DNA of 64,000 bases from Marchantia polymorpha subsp. ruderalis. Lineage: Eukaryota > Streptophyta > Marchantiopsida > Marchantiales > Marchantiaceae. Below the pieces are notes generated by a model, which was not told the DNA's origin, searched no databases, and worked only from the letters and a program-made list of their open reading frames with translations. Location of the stretch: positions 3,546,501-3,610,500 of the forward strand of contig AP031351.1 of the NCBI GenBank assembly GCA_037833965.1, given 5' to 3'. Positions 1-12,100 of this stretch are shown in pieces; position 1 is the stretch's first letter; each line of letters opens with the position of its first letter. Position numbers and translations under genes: made by a program.

Positions 1-1768
1 GTTCGGGATGAGAGCAAAACGGTGTTAGGTAGAGGGAGGGAGACGCACCTGATGGAGTTATGATGATTCTAATAGGTTTAAAATTTGATATTTTGTCACT
101 ATAGTATAACATGACTACGTTACATTTTTATAGATACTCTCAATAAGAAATGTTATATACTTTATGTGATCTTGTAATCTTCATAGTATCAAATTTGGCA
201 CAAGCTATTTCAACGTATGCTTTTCGTTTTTTTAAAAAGAGAAAAGTAACTGATGTAATCACTCTGAAACGCAAAATCCAAATGATTCATTTTACCATGA
301 TGAATCAACAATATTTCTATACATTAAGTTCTTGTAACGTGTGTGTGACTTTTGTAGTGATTATGAATCTGTAAAATTGAATTTTGTGTACCACATTGTA
401 TAATACCAATGTATTGGGTAAATTTTGTTATTGATACATATAATTTAAAAAGTTTACCCTTGTTCATCAACTCCTCCGATATACTCATCATGCATGCCGT
501 CTAGACGCTTGTATACTCATCATGCATGTCGTCAACGCTCTTGTATATGTCAATGCGATCACGACCAGCATACTCATACCCATCCACGAGGTACTCTTCA
601 AGTTCAACTTCATATCCACTATATTGAGAAATAGGTACTACATCCACTTGCAAAACATTGTATTTCTCGTTGTAGTAATCTTACAATCAAATTGTTTCAA
701 ATTGAATAGAATGACGTTGCCAACTCGATCTTATGCTTGTCCAACCGAGCTCGTGAGCAACTATGAATGTTGTACAATATGCATATAATTTACATGATTA
801 TATAACCATATCTTTTATATAACAATATACATGTCCTTTATGTTGTACACTTTCTTGTATAGCATATCCAACAAGTATAAGCATATAAGATTTCATTTTC
901 ATCATCAATTTTAATCATAGTGTATTGATGACATGTCAAATATTCATATAAATACTACAAACTATAATCATTTTCATTGTATGCACTTCGAACTGATGAA
1001 TTATGATATGATTGTTCAATATTATCATCATCTATCCTCATCGTTAGATCATAGCACGCTATATTTACTTTTTTGCTTCACAATTCATAATTTTGCTAGT
1101 AATGAAATATATATATTTCTAGCTAAATTTTGAAAATTTGATAAATTTTTTGAAATTATGTTGATTTTTGCAATTTTATGTTTTAATTTTACCAACATCA
1201 ACATTATAAAACAAACAAAAAATCATAATTTAAAATCAACAAAAATAGGTGTTTGATCATTCCAACTTAATGAACAAATTGAAGAGATCCAAACATGATT
1301 TATCTCAAACATTAAAATGAAAAATGTGAGTTCCTAATGGACTTTTTTGCATGCATTTGATGATAAAATTTAAAATAAAATGCAAAAACATACAATGGCC
1401 ACAATCTTGAAAGTTTGTCATATGATATAATGATATGATAATATAGTTGATAAGAGTTTTGACAGTGCAATGTCAAACTTATACTTTGATGTCTATGGTT
1501 AATGTTTCGTCTTTATTGTTCTTTGTGATTCATGTATAATTCTCGTTGTGACTTAAAGCTATTGTTTGATTTCTATTGTATCTTGAAGCTTGATTTGATG
1601 TCCATGTGGATAAAGGGTCGGGAATCCCAAAGATTCTTAAAAGTAACATTACCAAAGGGATAACAACTATTATAAAGTTCTTGTACTTTTATTACAACGG
1701 ATGGAAATATCATTCCCGTAAGCTATAAGAACTCTTTGAATTCTATCAAGCGTGTTGTTAGTAAAAAG

Positions 1769-1985
1769 CATGTTATTGTTACTTGTGGCTCGTATTTAAT
1801 TTCCATTGTACCTTATAGCTCATGTTTGATTACCATGACATCTTAGAGCTTTCTTTAAAAGCTCATGTTTGATTTTCATTGTATCTTGAAACTTGTTAGA
1901 AACATGTTATTGTTACTTGTGGCTCGTATTTAATTTCCATTGTAACTTAGAGCTCATGTTTGATTACCATGGCCTTTAAGAGCTC
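1769..1985. repeat. Local direct duplication, period about 134 bp
   Basis: A segment starting CATGTTATTGTTACTTGTGG at 1769 recurs at 1903. The two copies stay alike for about 80 bp, through the TTTGATTACCATG block, and then diverge. Related shorter echoes (TTGATTTCTATTGTATCTTG) lie just upstream near 1565-1600. This is a partial tandem duplication in spacer DNA; no coding role is visible. Confidence 0.75.
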
Positions 1986-2017
1986 TGTTTGAAATGCGTT
2001 GTTGTGTGTCAATCTAA

Positions 2018-2090
2018 AGTAAGTATAAGTATAAGTCTACTAAATATAAGTATAAGTATAACTAAGTATAAGTATACTAAATATAAGTCT
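2018..2090. repeat. AAGTAT/AAGTATA microsatellite
   Basis: Interrupted runs of AAGTAT and TAAGTA units fill this short stretch. It is a simple-sequence repeat in AT-rich spacer, with no sign of function. Confidence 0.8.
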
Positions 2091-4734
2091 TTGTCATTGA
2101 CTTTCTTGTTAGGACTCACTATCACATTATTATGCTTCTAATTCAGACTAGATAATTAAGAAGTTGGATAAAATGTTGATACAACATTGGAAAAATGACA
2201 AGATCAATGACTGATTTATTTGATAAATTTTTTGAAGAAATTATGCCTTAGTTGAAGGAAACAATTAGAAAGTAAAACCAATTTACTCTGACGTACAATT
2301 TATATGACAATGTGAGATGAAAATACATTGAAAAGCTTAACAGAAGGAGACAAAAGCTACGCCAACATTTATATATTTCAAAGAATGCATAGTAAAAAGT
2401 GTGTATAAACATCATCAAAGCATACATTTGTATTTGTGTTGAAGTAAACTTTTTTTAAAAAAAAGTTGCACAATGTTAGAACACATGTGAAAATAACCTA
2501 GAAACAAAAAAATAAAAATGCGTTAAAAGATTGTAAAATGTACATCTTCTGTAAATATAGAAGAAAACAATAGTTGAAGTATCATGTGAATTATATATAT
2601 GCATAATATATATTTATTATGAATATCACTATAGGATTGCGAGATTTAATGCTTGAAGGAACGATGTCACGGACATGATATCTTCAAGCAACAAATTTCA
2701 TGTTGTGTATGTCATGTCACACATGTCTGACAGAACATCATTTACTGGGATTACTTCATTTGTTTATGTTAACATGCTATTTATAGTTGTTTATAGTAAG
2801 TTGACATTAAGATACTTAAACTTTGAATGAATCATCTGACCTCCAATGTTGTATTATAGATTTGCATGTTGCGTTTATGACGTAGTCCTAACGGAATGAA
2901 TAACATACTTTGTTTTGTCTTGTGTTTATGGTTTTTTGTTCATAAACATAATTGGTAAATCTTTTCTAATTCATACATTGACTTTAGTGGGAATGTTGAG
3001 AAATACTTGTGAAATCATAATCAAGTTCAAGAGCTAATGGTGTGTTTAAATCAAATAATTCAAATAAAAAATTTGGAAAAACTTTCTCAACAAATTTGTA
3101 ATAGAAAAGTCAGTGATTTGATGATCAAAACATATCTTTAAGACAACTTGAAGTATAATTCAAGTCATTGTGTTTATTTGGAAATCAAATCAAATCATTG
3201 TACTTACCTTAAAAGATAAGTTGAGTCAGCAAGCTTGATTAGAATGTAAGATAAATTATTTGGCTTGCTGATAGCAGAAGTCAAATTGATTTGAGAACAA
3301 ATATATTTGAAAAATTCAACTTGGAAACCAATCATCATAGTGTAATTTTCATATAGTAGAAATTGAAAGTCTCAAGAAATTATATCTACTATTGTAAACA
3401 CTAATTTTTTTTTATGAATCATATTTTGCTTCTTGGCTTTTAATTCTATTTCAAGTTTTTTTATTCATTACAGTTTTTATTCCTATTTTTTAATCTGTCA
3501 AAGAATTGCATCCGCAACAACACAACATCATGATTTTCATAATGTCACACCCGAAGATATTATTTGCATCACAATAACTTGCATCTTAATTGCCAAGTGT
3601 CATTAACAACACAAACAATTATAATTAAACCCGATAAATTTATGACATTGCTCACAGCATAATATCAATGAATCAATACTAATGTTGTGCATGATGGTTT
3701 TGCAATATTGCTAACATATGTATGAACGATTCTTCATGCAACTTTATTGTCCATCTTGTCATACTTTTTTTGACTTTAAAAATTATTTTCTTCCTTCTTT
3801 AGAACATATAGCAATCAATTTGCATTCGACTTTCATTCATGTGGCAAAATTACTCACTTACAACTAATTCATCATATCCATCACAATGTGTCATTAAATT
3901 CTCTTGAAAAGAATTAAATTTGTACTTCATTTGCATGATAATTTCTTGTTGAATGTTTGCTACTCCAAGTTCCTAATCAACAGTTGACTCGTTGATTGTA
4001 ATTCTTTAACGTCAAAATTTTAACTTACAGATTCCGATGAACATGTAGTCAAACGATCATATATTGTGTTTGTAGAAAAGTATGTAGAGCCTCAACAACG
4101 ATCCGATTTGTTGATTGTCTATCTGCTCCGTTAGATTGTACTTCAATATCAAACAAACAAGTTGGTTACATGGCATACATGTAAGATATATTTGTTTAAT
4201 CTTGATTAAACTCTATTTTAATTATAAAGATGATAATAACGGTACTAAAGGAGTGTTCAAATCTTTATGATTGGTTTTTTATCATATTGAAGACATTGTG
4301 GTTTATTGCATGTGACACTACTTTGTAAGTTGATCATTCTCTCTTGTATGTATGACAACTGGTATCACAACAACCAAAGTGTTGAAATATAGAGTCTGGA
4401 AAGATGTAAAACATATTCAAATGGAACATTGTACTTCTACAAAACTATAGACCTAATGTTTTAGAGAGTTTGCTACAAAAAATAGACGGAGAATAATACT
4501 ATTTATCAAGTTGCGTAGACTCTTTTCGGTAGAGTGCGATGCTTCTTCGGATGCGTATTAGATTGTAGATGGTTTATATGTATTATTTATATTGTAATAG
4601 GTTATAGTAGTTCCCAAATTGAAGCTAATCTTGCCGAGCCCCATCCCCGGGTTTCATCGGTCCGCGCTCTTGATGGGGGCCTTTGCCATCGTTCGTGCTG
4701 GAGTACTCGCTGCTGCTCTGAAAACGTTGTCAAT

Positions 4735-4742
4735 CAAGGGGA
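4735..4742. repeat. Left target-site duplication of the hAT MITE
   Basis: CAAGGGGA directly abuts the left TIR and is repeated exactly at 5293-5300 beyond the right TIR. Confidence 0.85.
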
Positions 4743-5292
4743 TAGGCTTGGCCACGGTCCGGACCGACGGTTAACCGGTTAACCGTCGGGACCGGTTAAC
4801 CGGTCCCAGATTTCTCCGGACCGGTTAACCGGTTAATTGCAGCAGAATTAGACCAGCGAGCCTCGCTGGTCTAATTCTGCTGCAAATAAATAAGTAAATT
4901 TTTTTATCACCCAATTCGATAAGTGATAATCCCTAGCATAAATCTCGAGCTCGGATGTGTTTCTCCAGCTTCCCTGCACCCTGGCGCAAAGTCGAAGTCT
5001 CTCCAATTCGAGAGCGTTTTCAACCGGGAGGATTTTCAACAGTCCGAGTGGGGGCTCACTTGAATACTCGAGCTATTGCGCAATTCCTCCTTCGCTCCCG
5101 GTCACAGCCCCTCCCGTCGGCCACGTAGGGTCGGGACAGATGGTTAACCGGTTAAAACCTCGGTTAACCGTTAACCGATATGGCAAAATGCCGGACCGGT
5201 TAACTTACCGGTTAACCGGTTAATTGGACCGGTTAACCGGTCCGCACATTTCCCGGACCGGTTAACCGTTAAACGGACCGTGGCCAAGCCTA
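4743..5292. mobile_element. Non-autonomous hAT-type MITE with TIRs and 8-bp TSD
   Basis: The element is bounded by perfect 19-bp terminal inverted repeats, TAGGCTTGGCCACGGTCCG at 4743-4761 and its reverse complement at 5274-5292. It is flanked by an identical 8-bp direct repeat CAAGGGGA (4735-4742 and 5293-5300). An 8-bp target duplication with TIRs starting TAGG is the known hallmark of the hAT superfamily. The 550-bp interior has no transposase frame but many GGTTAACC and ACCGGTTAACCGGT motifs near both ends, like the subterminal transposase-binding repeats of hAT elements, and a 49-bp palindrome in the middle. Perfect TIRs and TSD suggest a fairly recent insertion, moved by a transposase encoded elsewhere. 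Confidence 0.85.
4837..4885. repeat. 49-bp near-perfect palindrome inside the MITE
   Basis: Arms of 24 bp (4837-4860 and 4862-4885) are exact reverse complements around one unpaired C at 4861. The arm begins TTGCAGCAGAATTAGACC. It could extrude as a cruciform, or fold as a long hairpin if transcribed. Confidence 0.9.
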
Positions 5293-5300
5293 CAAGGGGA
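5293..5300. repeat. Right target-site duplication of the hAT MITE
   Basis: CAAGGGGA directly abuts the right TIR and matches 4735-4742 exactly. Confidence 0.85.
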
Positions 5301-6135
5301 CTCATGAGGATAAGGTTCATGTTGGGCGTTACTTCGCTCGGTCCGTCCGCTAGTGGATGCCTCTCAAACTACCCCCAAGTCGTTTGACTGACTTTTGGCT
5401 GGAGCTGCCCGCACGCTTAAACTGTTAAGACCAAACATGACGATGTGTATTGTACTATGACGTTGCCATCGTTGGCGCTCCAGTGCTCCAGTACTCGGTT
5501 CGCCTTCCAAGACGTTGTAATCTCTTAAGGAAGAAAGTTCCATACTTTCTACTCATGTAGGAGTTGCCATATGTCACTGTGCAACTACTCATATGAAGGC
5601 AGGACACGTGTCCATCTGTAAGGTCGGTGTGCGTCTGCCACGCGGGATTTCTAATTGCTCCCGAGAGGCCGCTATGAACTGAAAGAAATTTCCGTCTTGA
5701 AAACTTGTAGTGCCTCCAATGCGATTTTCTGGGCTGTGTGTCCAGGAGGTGCAATCACTAAATTAGCTCCATGAATTAGTGTTACATTAGGTGTTAATCT
5801 CGTTGGCAATCCGACAGCGTCGGTCTCTACATGGGAAAGGGCTTGTGCAGCAGGTTTGGAAGAGAGAAGAACAGAGCAATAGAGATCGGTCCGGACGGGG
5901 AGCAGTGCCCGCGAATTGGAACAAGTGCAGTCGGTGCTCGGATATCGTGCGAGCATTCGTAGAATTCTGAACTCAATCAGGCGAAAGGGGTGGTGCATGA
6001 CATTGAAGGCAAGGGCTCGAGGAGAATCGGCAGTGTGTAAACACTGCCACGGGGAAAGGAGGCTGGAGGGATTTGGTGACGAAGTGATATCTCGCATGCG
6101 ATAAGACCGTAATTGTATTTGACAAGTTTAGGACG
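5301..6135. other. Spacer and probable 5' leader of the ASG2-like gene
   Basis: No protein family is recognisable here. The stretch has more balanced composition than the AT-rich spacer upstream. It runs up to the ATG at 6136, so its 3' part is probably promoter and 5' UTR. A 62-codon open frame at 5916-6104 ends 31 bases before the main ATG and could be an upstream ORF if the transcript starts far enough away. Confidence 0.5.
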
Positions 6136-9100
6136 ATGAAGCAGGTTCGGTGTGGCGATGGAAACATTCTGGGTTTACTGGATGGCAGGACGATTGATTC
6201 TCAGCAAGTAATTTCCTGTAGCCTTGACTGTCTTCTTCTTCCGGGGTGCTGGTCTCGGACTCGTCAAGTTTAGTTACTTGAAAGTTACTTTACTTTGATG
6301 ACATGTGCCACAAGTTGGTAGTTAGCAGACAGTTCTGATCAAATCCCAACTTTGTTTGGTTATGTGTACTTCGGTTCCCGGGTCAGTGACGAGTGCCTGA
6401 TTTGACAATTGAGGCACAAACAGAAGTCAATAAGATTATCATTGTAATCTTATCGACTTCGAAGTTAAGGAGGGCTACGGTAGAAGTGCCAATGGATAGG
6501 AGACCAGGGACACTTCCCCTTGTTGAATGTGCACCCTGTGGGTATGTCTCTCATGGTCATCCATGCGAAGCATAAACTTGGCTGTCGGGCACTTTCTGCT
6601 TTAAAGTGAAGGTGCCCGCGCATCTCTGTCCATCTGGTGGCGACTGAAAGGATCATTCCATTTCTGTTTGGGGATGGGTTATGTTGGTGGCAAGTTGTCA
6701 CTTTAAGCCGGAGTAGGTGTGCTGAAGATATTGGAATCTAGCTGGCCTGGACTGCTCAGCCTAGAGTTCACATCAAGGAATTGCTGTAATTCCTATATTT
6801 TGACTCTAAGGCAGTGATGCCGTGCTCTGCCTTAACATCGAAGCGAGAGATTTCTCTCTTCAATTCACTGTGGAAGCTAAATGCCGTTTATTTGATCAGG
6901 TGCCACATCATTACCAGGAGCAACATTTTATGCGGTCTGTTCAGATGCACTCTTCACTGGTCCATCGACTGGAAATGGACGACGTTATGGAGGTATGCTG
7001 GCGGTGAATTCGTTTCTTTCTAGCTCTCATCGTGGTATGGAAATTTTGCAAGATTGACCGGAGAATACAAAACAACGCCAAAAAAGCAAAACCAAAAATA
7101 ATAAAGTAGACTTTTCGAGGTGTGCAAATTCACGGCTCCCCAATCAAAGAGATGGTTACAAATGCTAGGTGTACAAAGCAAACGCTGTGATCTGGTTATA
7201 TTTAACACGACCTTCCTTTTCTAGACTTTATTTTTGTTATCAGTGACGATGAAATGAAGTAGACTAGGTGTGGATGACGGAATCACAGCAGTAAACTATG
7301 TCGGGTTGCTCTGACCAGCATTTTCACAACAGCATGCTGTTAATAGTTACGTTTGCATGTAGTGTGTTGTTTTCAGCAGAAGCGAGTATAGCATCTGACT
7401 GAAAACATTGAAGCAGTAAACATATGGTAGATATGATAAATAAATGCCATGGACACCTTTGTCAGCTCGAAGAAGCCACTTAAGACTGAATATTGGGGCG
7501 AGCTGGTTCTCCTTTCGTCTGGCCGTCAGAAGCTTTAAGGGTCATTAAGCTATTGCTAATGAGGCATATATTGCAGTAACTGAGTGATTGAGTTGTAGAT
7601 CAGAAGAATATGATACCGGAACGCAATGAATGTCGCATTTGATTGCATTTCCTATCTTAGAATATCGTAGGGAGCTGGCGTTATGTCTAGCAGGTCATCA
7701 AGTTTGCACTTGCTATATATCTGGTGATTGAGATCTGGAGTGTAGACGATCAGCATTGCGTTCAGTACAGATGCACGACTCTTCAGTTGATAGGGTGATC
7801 TTCTCGCTGTGATTGTGGACACACTGGCCACTTCAATTGCAGACTTCGACACACAGCTCTCATCTGGAGACCATTCTAGACTGCCTCGCAACCAGTAATA
7901 CTTCCTTATCTCCTATGAAGTTCATTGCCCTCACGTCTACACCTGCCACACGTTGTGAATTCAACGTGCTCATTTTATGCAATTACGTACTTTTATATGG
8001 CTCTAAACCAGATTTTACTTCTAGGCAGGCTGACTTCGCTAAACAACCTTTATTTGTGGATAACAGGTCCGAGGCTAACATATTTTTTTATACTGGCCTC
8101 GGTCATTACGCAAGTCTCCACCGAAGCCACATTTTGGAGTTTTGGCCACCATACTTCACTGCCACAGATGTGGACAAAAAGTTTACAAAGAGCCGCATCC
8201 TACATCAGATGATCTCTTGAAATCTGCACCAATGTTTTCTACATACACTCTCTTCCTGGATCTTAGACAACTCTGCTGGAGTGTGCAACGGTATCCATGA
8301 TGTCAACCGTAGTCGCCCATATTCTGAATTTTCCCTCCTCTCCCGTCATGCTACGACTTTACCACCTTGTACACGAATATCGACCTTGCAGATCTCAACA
8401 AGAGGATCGCTATCTGAGTCAGGGATCTTTATCGTCATCTTTCTTCACATAAGCAGAATGACCTTCTTTCACTAACTACTGAAATTTATCTTTCACATTC
8501 AGAGGTTTCAAATTGCCCCTCGTGACAAGGACTGGTCATGACGCGAGATTACCTTGTTGTATTTTCTAGTAGACTACGATTGCTTCTGCTAAAACATTAC
8601 TTGTACCCATCACTTGGTTGGAATTCATTCCTGTGATAGCCTTTTCTTCTTTGAGAACGGCCTCTGTCGACAAAGTATGGGAGTTCCCATGGGAACTAAG
8701 TATGCGGGTTTCCGAACCGGTACCTTATAGTTTACAAATTCGGCTCCGTCCAGCGGTTACCATTTTTTCTGGAACACAACGACTTTCTTTGTATACTCAT
8801 AAACTTCCGACTACATCTGGACGATCTGTTCGTTCTTGCTGTTCCCGAGTTCAAGGATCTCATGCACATGTCTTCAGATGCTGTCGCATGGACATCTATC
8901 CTCGCGAATTCTACGAACTCAACTCGATTTCTCTGCCGACATAAGCTATTTCACGTACTTGGCCATATACTCCCAGTTTGTTGTGAAACTGGAAAATGCC
9001 GGTCGATGATAACCTCGATGATAAACGACGAGAGGCAAACTGTAGATAACACCAGTTCATCACCCTTGCACGTGTGGTGTTCTAGAGTTTTAATAAGTCA

Positions 9101-12100
9101 AATTAGAATGGAAGTATGAGGGAGATCTTTAAATTCAAACATGTACTTATTGACAACGTCTAGTAGTGCCGTGGTCATTCTCCTGCGTACTGTACATTCT
9201 TGTCCACTCAGTCATAGAGATCTGCCCATCAGTCTGCCAGTTACATATACACGAGTTCACGAACCCATCGTTTGGTTGCACCTGACTTTCTGACAGTGGT
9301 ATACCAGATACCATTTTTTCCAAGAGTCTCACGATAGACTCAACAAGATATCCCAATCTCCTACACCACAATCTCATTGAGTGCTCATGTGTAAGGGAAG
9401 CGTGTCGTAACTGCATCTCATTCTGAAAGAGGAAATCTTTAGATAGCTGATGGTTGAGAAATCAGAGAGTAGCAGTTTTATCATGTAATCTATTCTCGCT
9501 ATGCGGGAAAAGTGCAGGGCAGTGTAGGCTTGTCGTTAACTTGTCGAGATCTGTTGTACTCGGGTCTACTTCTTGATGCTTTGAACGTTGTGTCAGATTT
9601 ATTATTTTCCATTGGAGCTCATGACGTAGAAGATTTCGCCCTAGGATTACGAAGAAGGTGGCTGTCGCCTTTTGTATGATACCTGAAGAATGTATCATCC
9701 GTCTCTTTTCACCTCCTTGTGCTCATTCTTCTTTGAAATTTATGTCTTATCAGGGCCATCAAGGGTGTGTCAATACACTAGCATGGAACGCGAAGGGATC
9801 ACTCCTTCTGTCTGGCTCTGATGATACAAAAGTAAGGACATAAGCTTTCCATCATGGACTCAGATCTGGACAGAACAGGATTTGAAAATTATATACGTTC
9901 TGGCTTTGCATGATCTATTTCGAGCCTCTTCATCACCCTCTCTTGACAACTTTGGCCTTTTAGTAGGTTCAACTTACACGCTGGCGTCTCCAAGAGTCTG
10001 CTGTTGAGGTCGATTTATGATAAGGGATTGAGAGTCAACCTGGTTTTCATGTTGAAGAGTGGCTTTCTGTGTGATCTCCGTCTAGTAGAAATCCGGTGTT
10101 TACTGTGAAACCGTTTGCCAACTTCTTTCACAGGTGAATATTTGGGATTATGGCTCTCGTAAGCTGGTTCACGACATCTATACTGGTCACTCTGGATATA
10201 TCTTTTGTACAAAGTTCATGCCAGAAACCGGAGATGATTTGGTGGTTTCAGGTGCTGGAGATTCGGAGGTACTTTTTTATCTTGACGTTTTTTTTTACTT
10301 ATGGGTGAACTTGAATGCAAACTTAGCGACTTGTTGAGATGAACTTTTACTTTACTGTGTATCTCAGTAGATTCAAGGTTTCTCCCCACAATCTTCTCAC
10401 TGTACATCCCGAGGAATAACGTCAAAAGGCAATGTTGCAATTTTCTGAATAGTTAACGTGTTTTCAATCCAATTGGCTGACAGGTAAGAGTACACAGAGT
10501 CAGTCGGTTAGCTGGAGGGAAAGGCGGGAGAAAATCCTCTTCGGATCAAACTGCTGTATTTCGTTGCCATTCCAAACGAGTCAAGAAGTTGGCGGTAAGT
10601 CAGTAACTAGTGTGGTTGTAACGTATGGTTTTCAAAATGAAGGAGGTCACGCAATTTTGTTTGAGATAAATAGTTGCGTTGTGGATATTGATTACCTTGT
10701 TGTATAATGCCGACCTTTATAAATTCTATACATAACAGGTTCTGTTTATTGTCACCGGTACCTTTCTTATATTGGACTGGCGATCCCTTACTGCTTACGT
10801 AGTTCTCTAGAACAATTACATTGGCAGCTGGAAATCTTCTCCGACTTAAGTTTTTCACTCGCTTCCATTTACCACTTTTTTCCTACTCCTTGTTTTACTG
10901 CATTGGTTTATATTCAGTGTCCATCGTTTATCGGCGTGAAAGAGGACTAAAAAGATCTCATAGTTCCTTGGTACGAGATGTGTTCCGTCCCCCCGCAAGG
11001 CCCTCCGTCTGGTTGCGGACTCTATTTTCTCTAGATAACAATTCTGCTGGAAGCTTTGTCTTCCGATTTAACTGCACTAGAGCGCATACTCAAATTCTGA
11101 TTCCCTTGCCTTAAATTTGAACAGCAAGTAGGGAGCAAACATCATCGTTCGGGTGTGAGCTCTCCGTGTGATGTATCCTAGTATGTAGGAGACCTTTCGC
11201 GTTCCGAATATCATAAAGAGGCCCAGGAAAAAGCCTTTTCTGCCCTTTCCCGCTCTTTGAGCCCATTTTATGCGTGGAGCGGGAGCTTTACGGCCCAGTC
11301 CAAAAGATGAATTGAATCTGGTATTTGTAAACCTGCGCACATTTTGGGCTTAAGCTCAGATGTGCGCAGTATAGTGTGTGGGATTATGATAAGGCAAAAA
11401 ACTGATATTTTGGCCCGGTTGTTATGATCGAGATATGCCAAAGTGTCCATGCATCCGACAGGAGAAAAAACTGTTATGGTGGAAATGATACCTTGAGAGG
11501 GTATCATTTATGATGGTTATTTTTGGTAACATATATGCTTTAAAATCGAAGACGAGAAGACAACGTGTCTTTAGTTGTAAGAATTTTTCAATCTGGGTAC
11601 AAGGAGTCGTGTGATGGGAGACTCTAAACTCATTCCTAGTTTAAGGTGGGTGTTTACGGTTCTTCGCATGGGATGCTTGGAGCTTTTAACTCGAATACGT
11701 CCTTCTCGTGACATACGTTGTTTCCTGTTTTTCACTCTCTACCTCATATGATAACTAGACAGTTTTTCAACTTTCGGGTTTGGAGAGATCGGAAGATGGT
11801 GCTTGAGTCAATTCACAGCTCATGTCGAGTTTGCTCTTGCCGGTCTAGAGTGTGTCGGAAGTCTTGTTGAAGGGTCCTTTTTCCGCCATAAAGCTATTTC
11901 GAGACCGTGACAGGCGGTTATGAAGTAATGGTCTTTTCGTCTACCATTCTATCAAGTTTATGTTAAGCTCTTTTGGCTAAGGTCTCTAGACAAGATCGTT
12001 AATGGAAAAAGAATATAAGTCCGCATTATACATCATCTACATCCATACTGCTCGTGTATCCTATTGACACATGATAGTTATTTGTTGACGTTTGCTGTTC

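Larger units (their letters stand above)
1..4734. other. AT-rich intergenic region without a recognisable gene
   Basis: This stretch is strongly AT-rich and all open frames in it are short and low in complexity. No frame gives a protein family I recognise on either strand. It holds a local duplication (1769-1985) and a short AAGTAT-type microsatellite (2018-2090), listed separately. It is most likely decayed transposon-derived spacer, which is inference from composition alone. Confidence 0.6.

Noticed and set aside
7813..8220. 135-codon + strand frame inside intron 2 of the ASG2-like gene
   Set aside because: The flanking exons splice cleanly over it and match the ASG2 order without it. No domain is visible.
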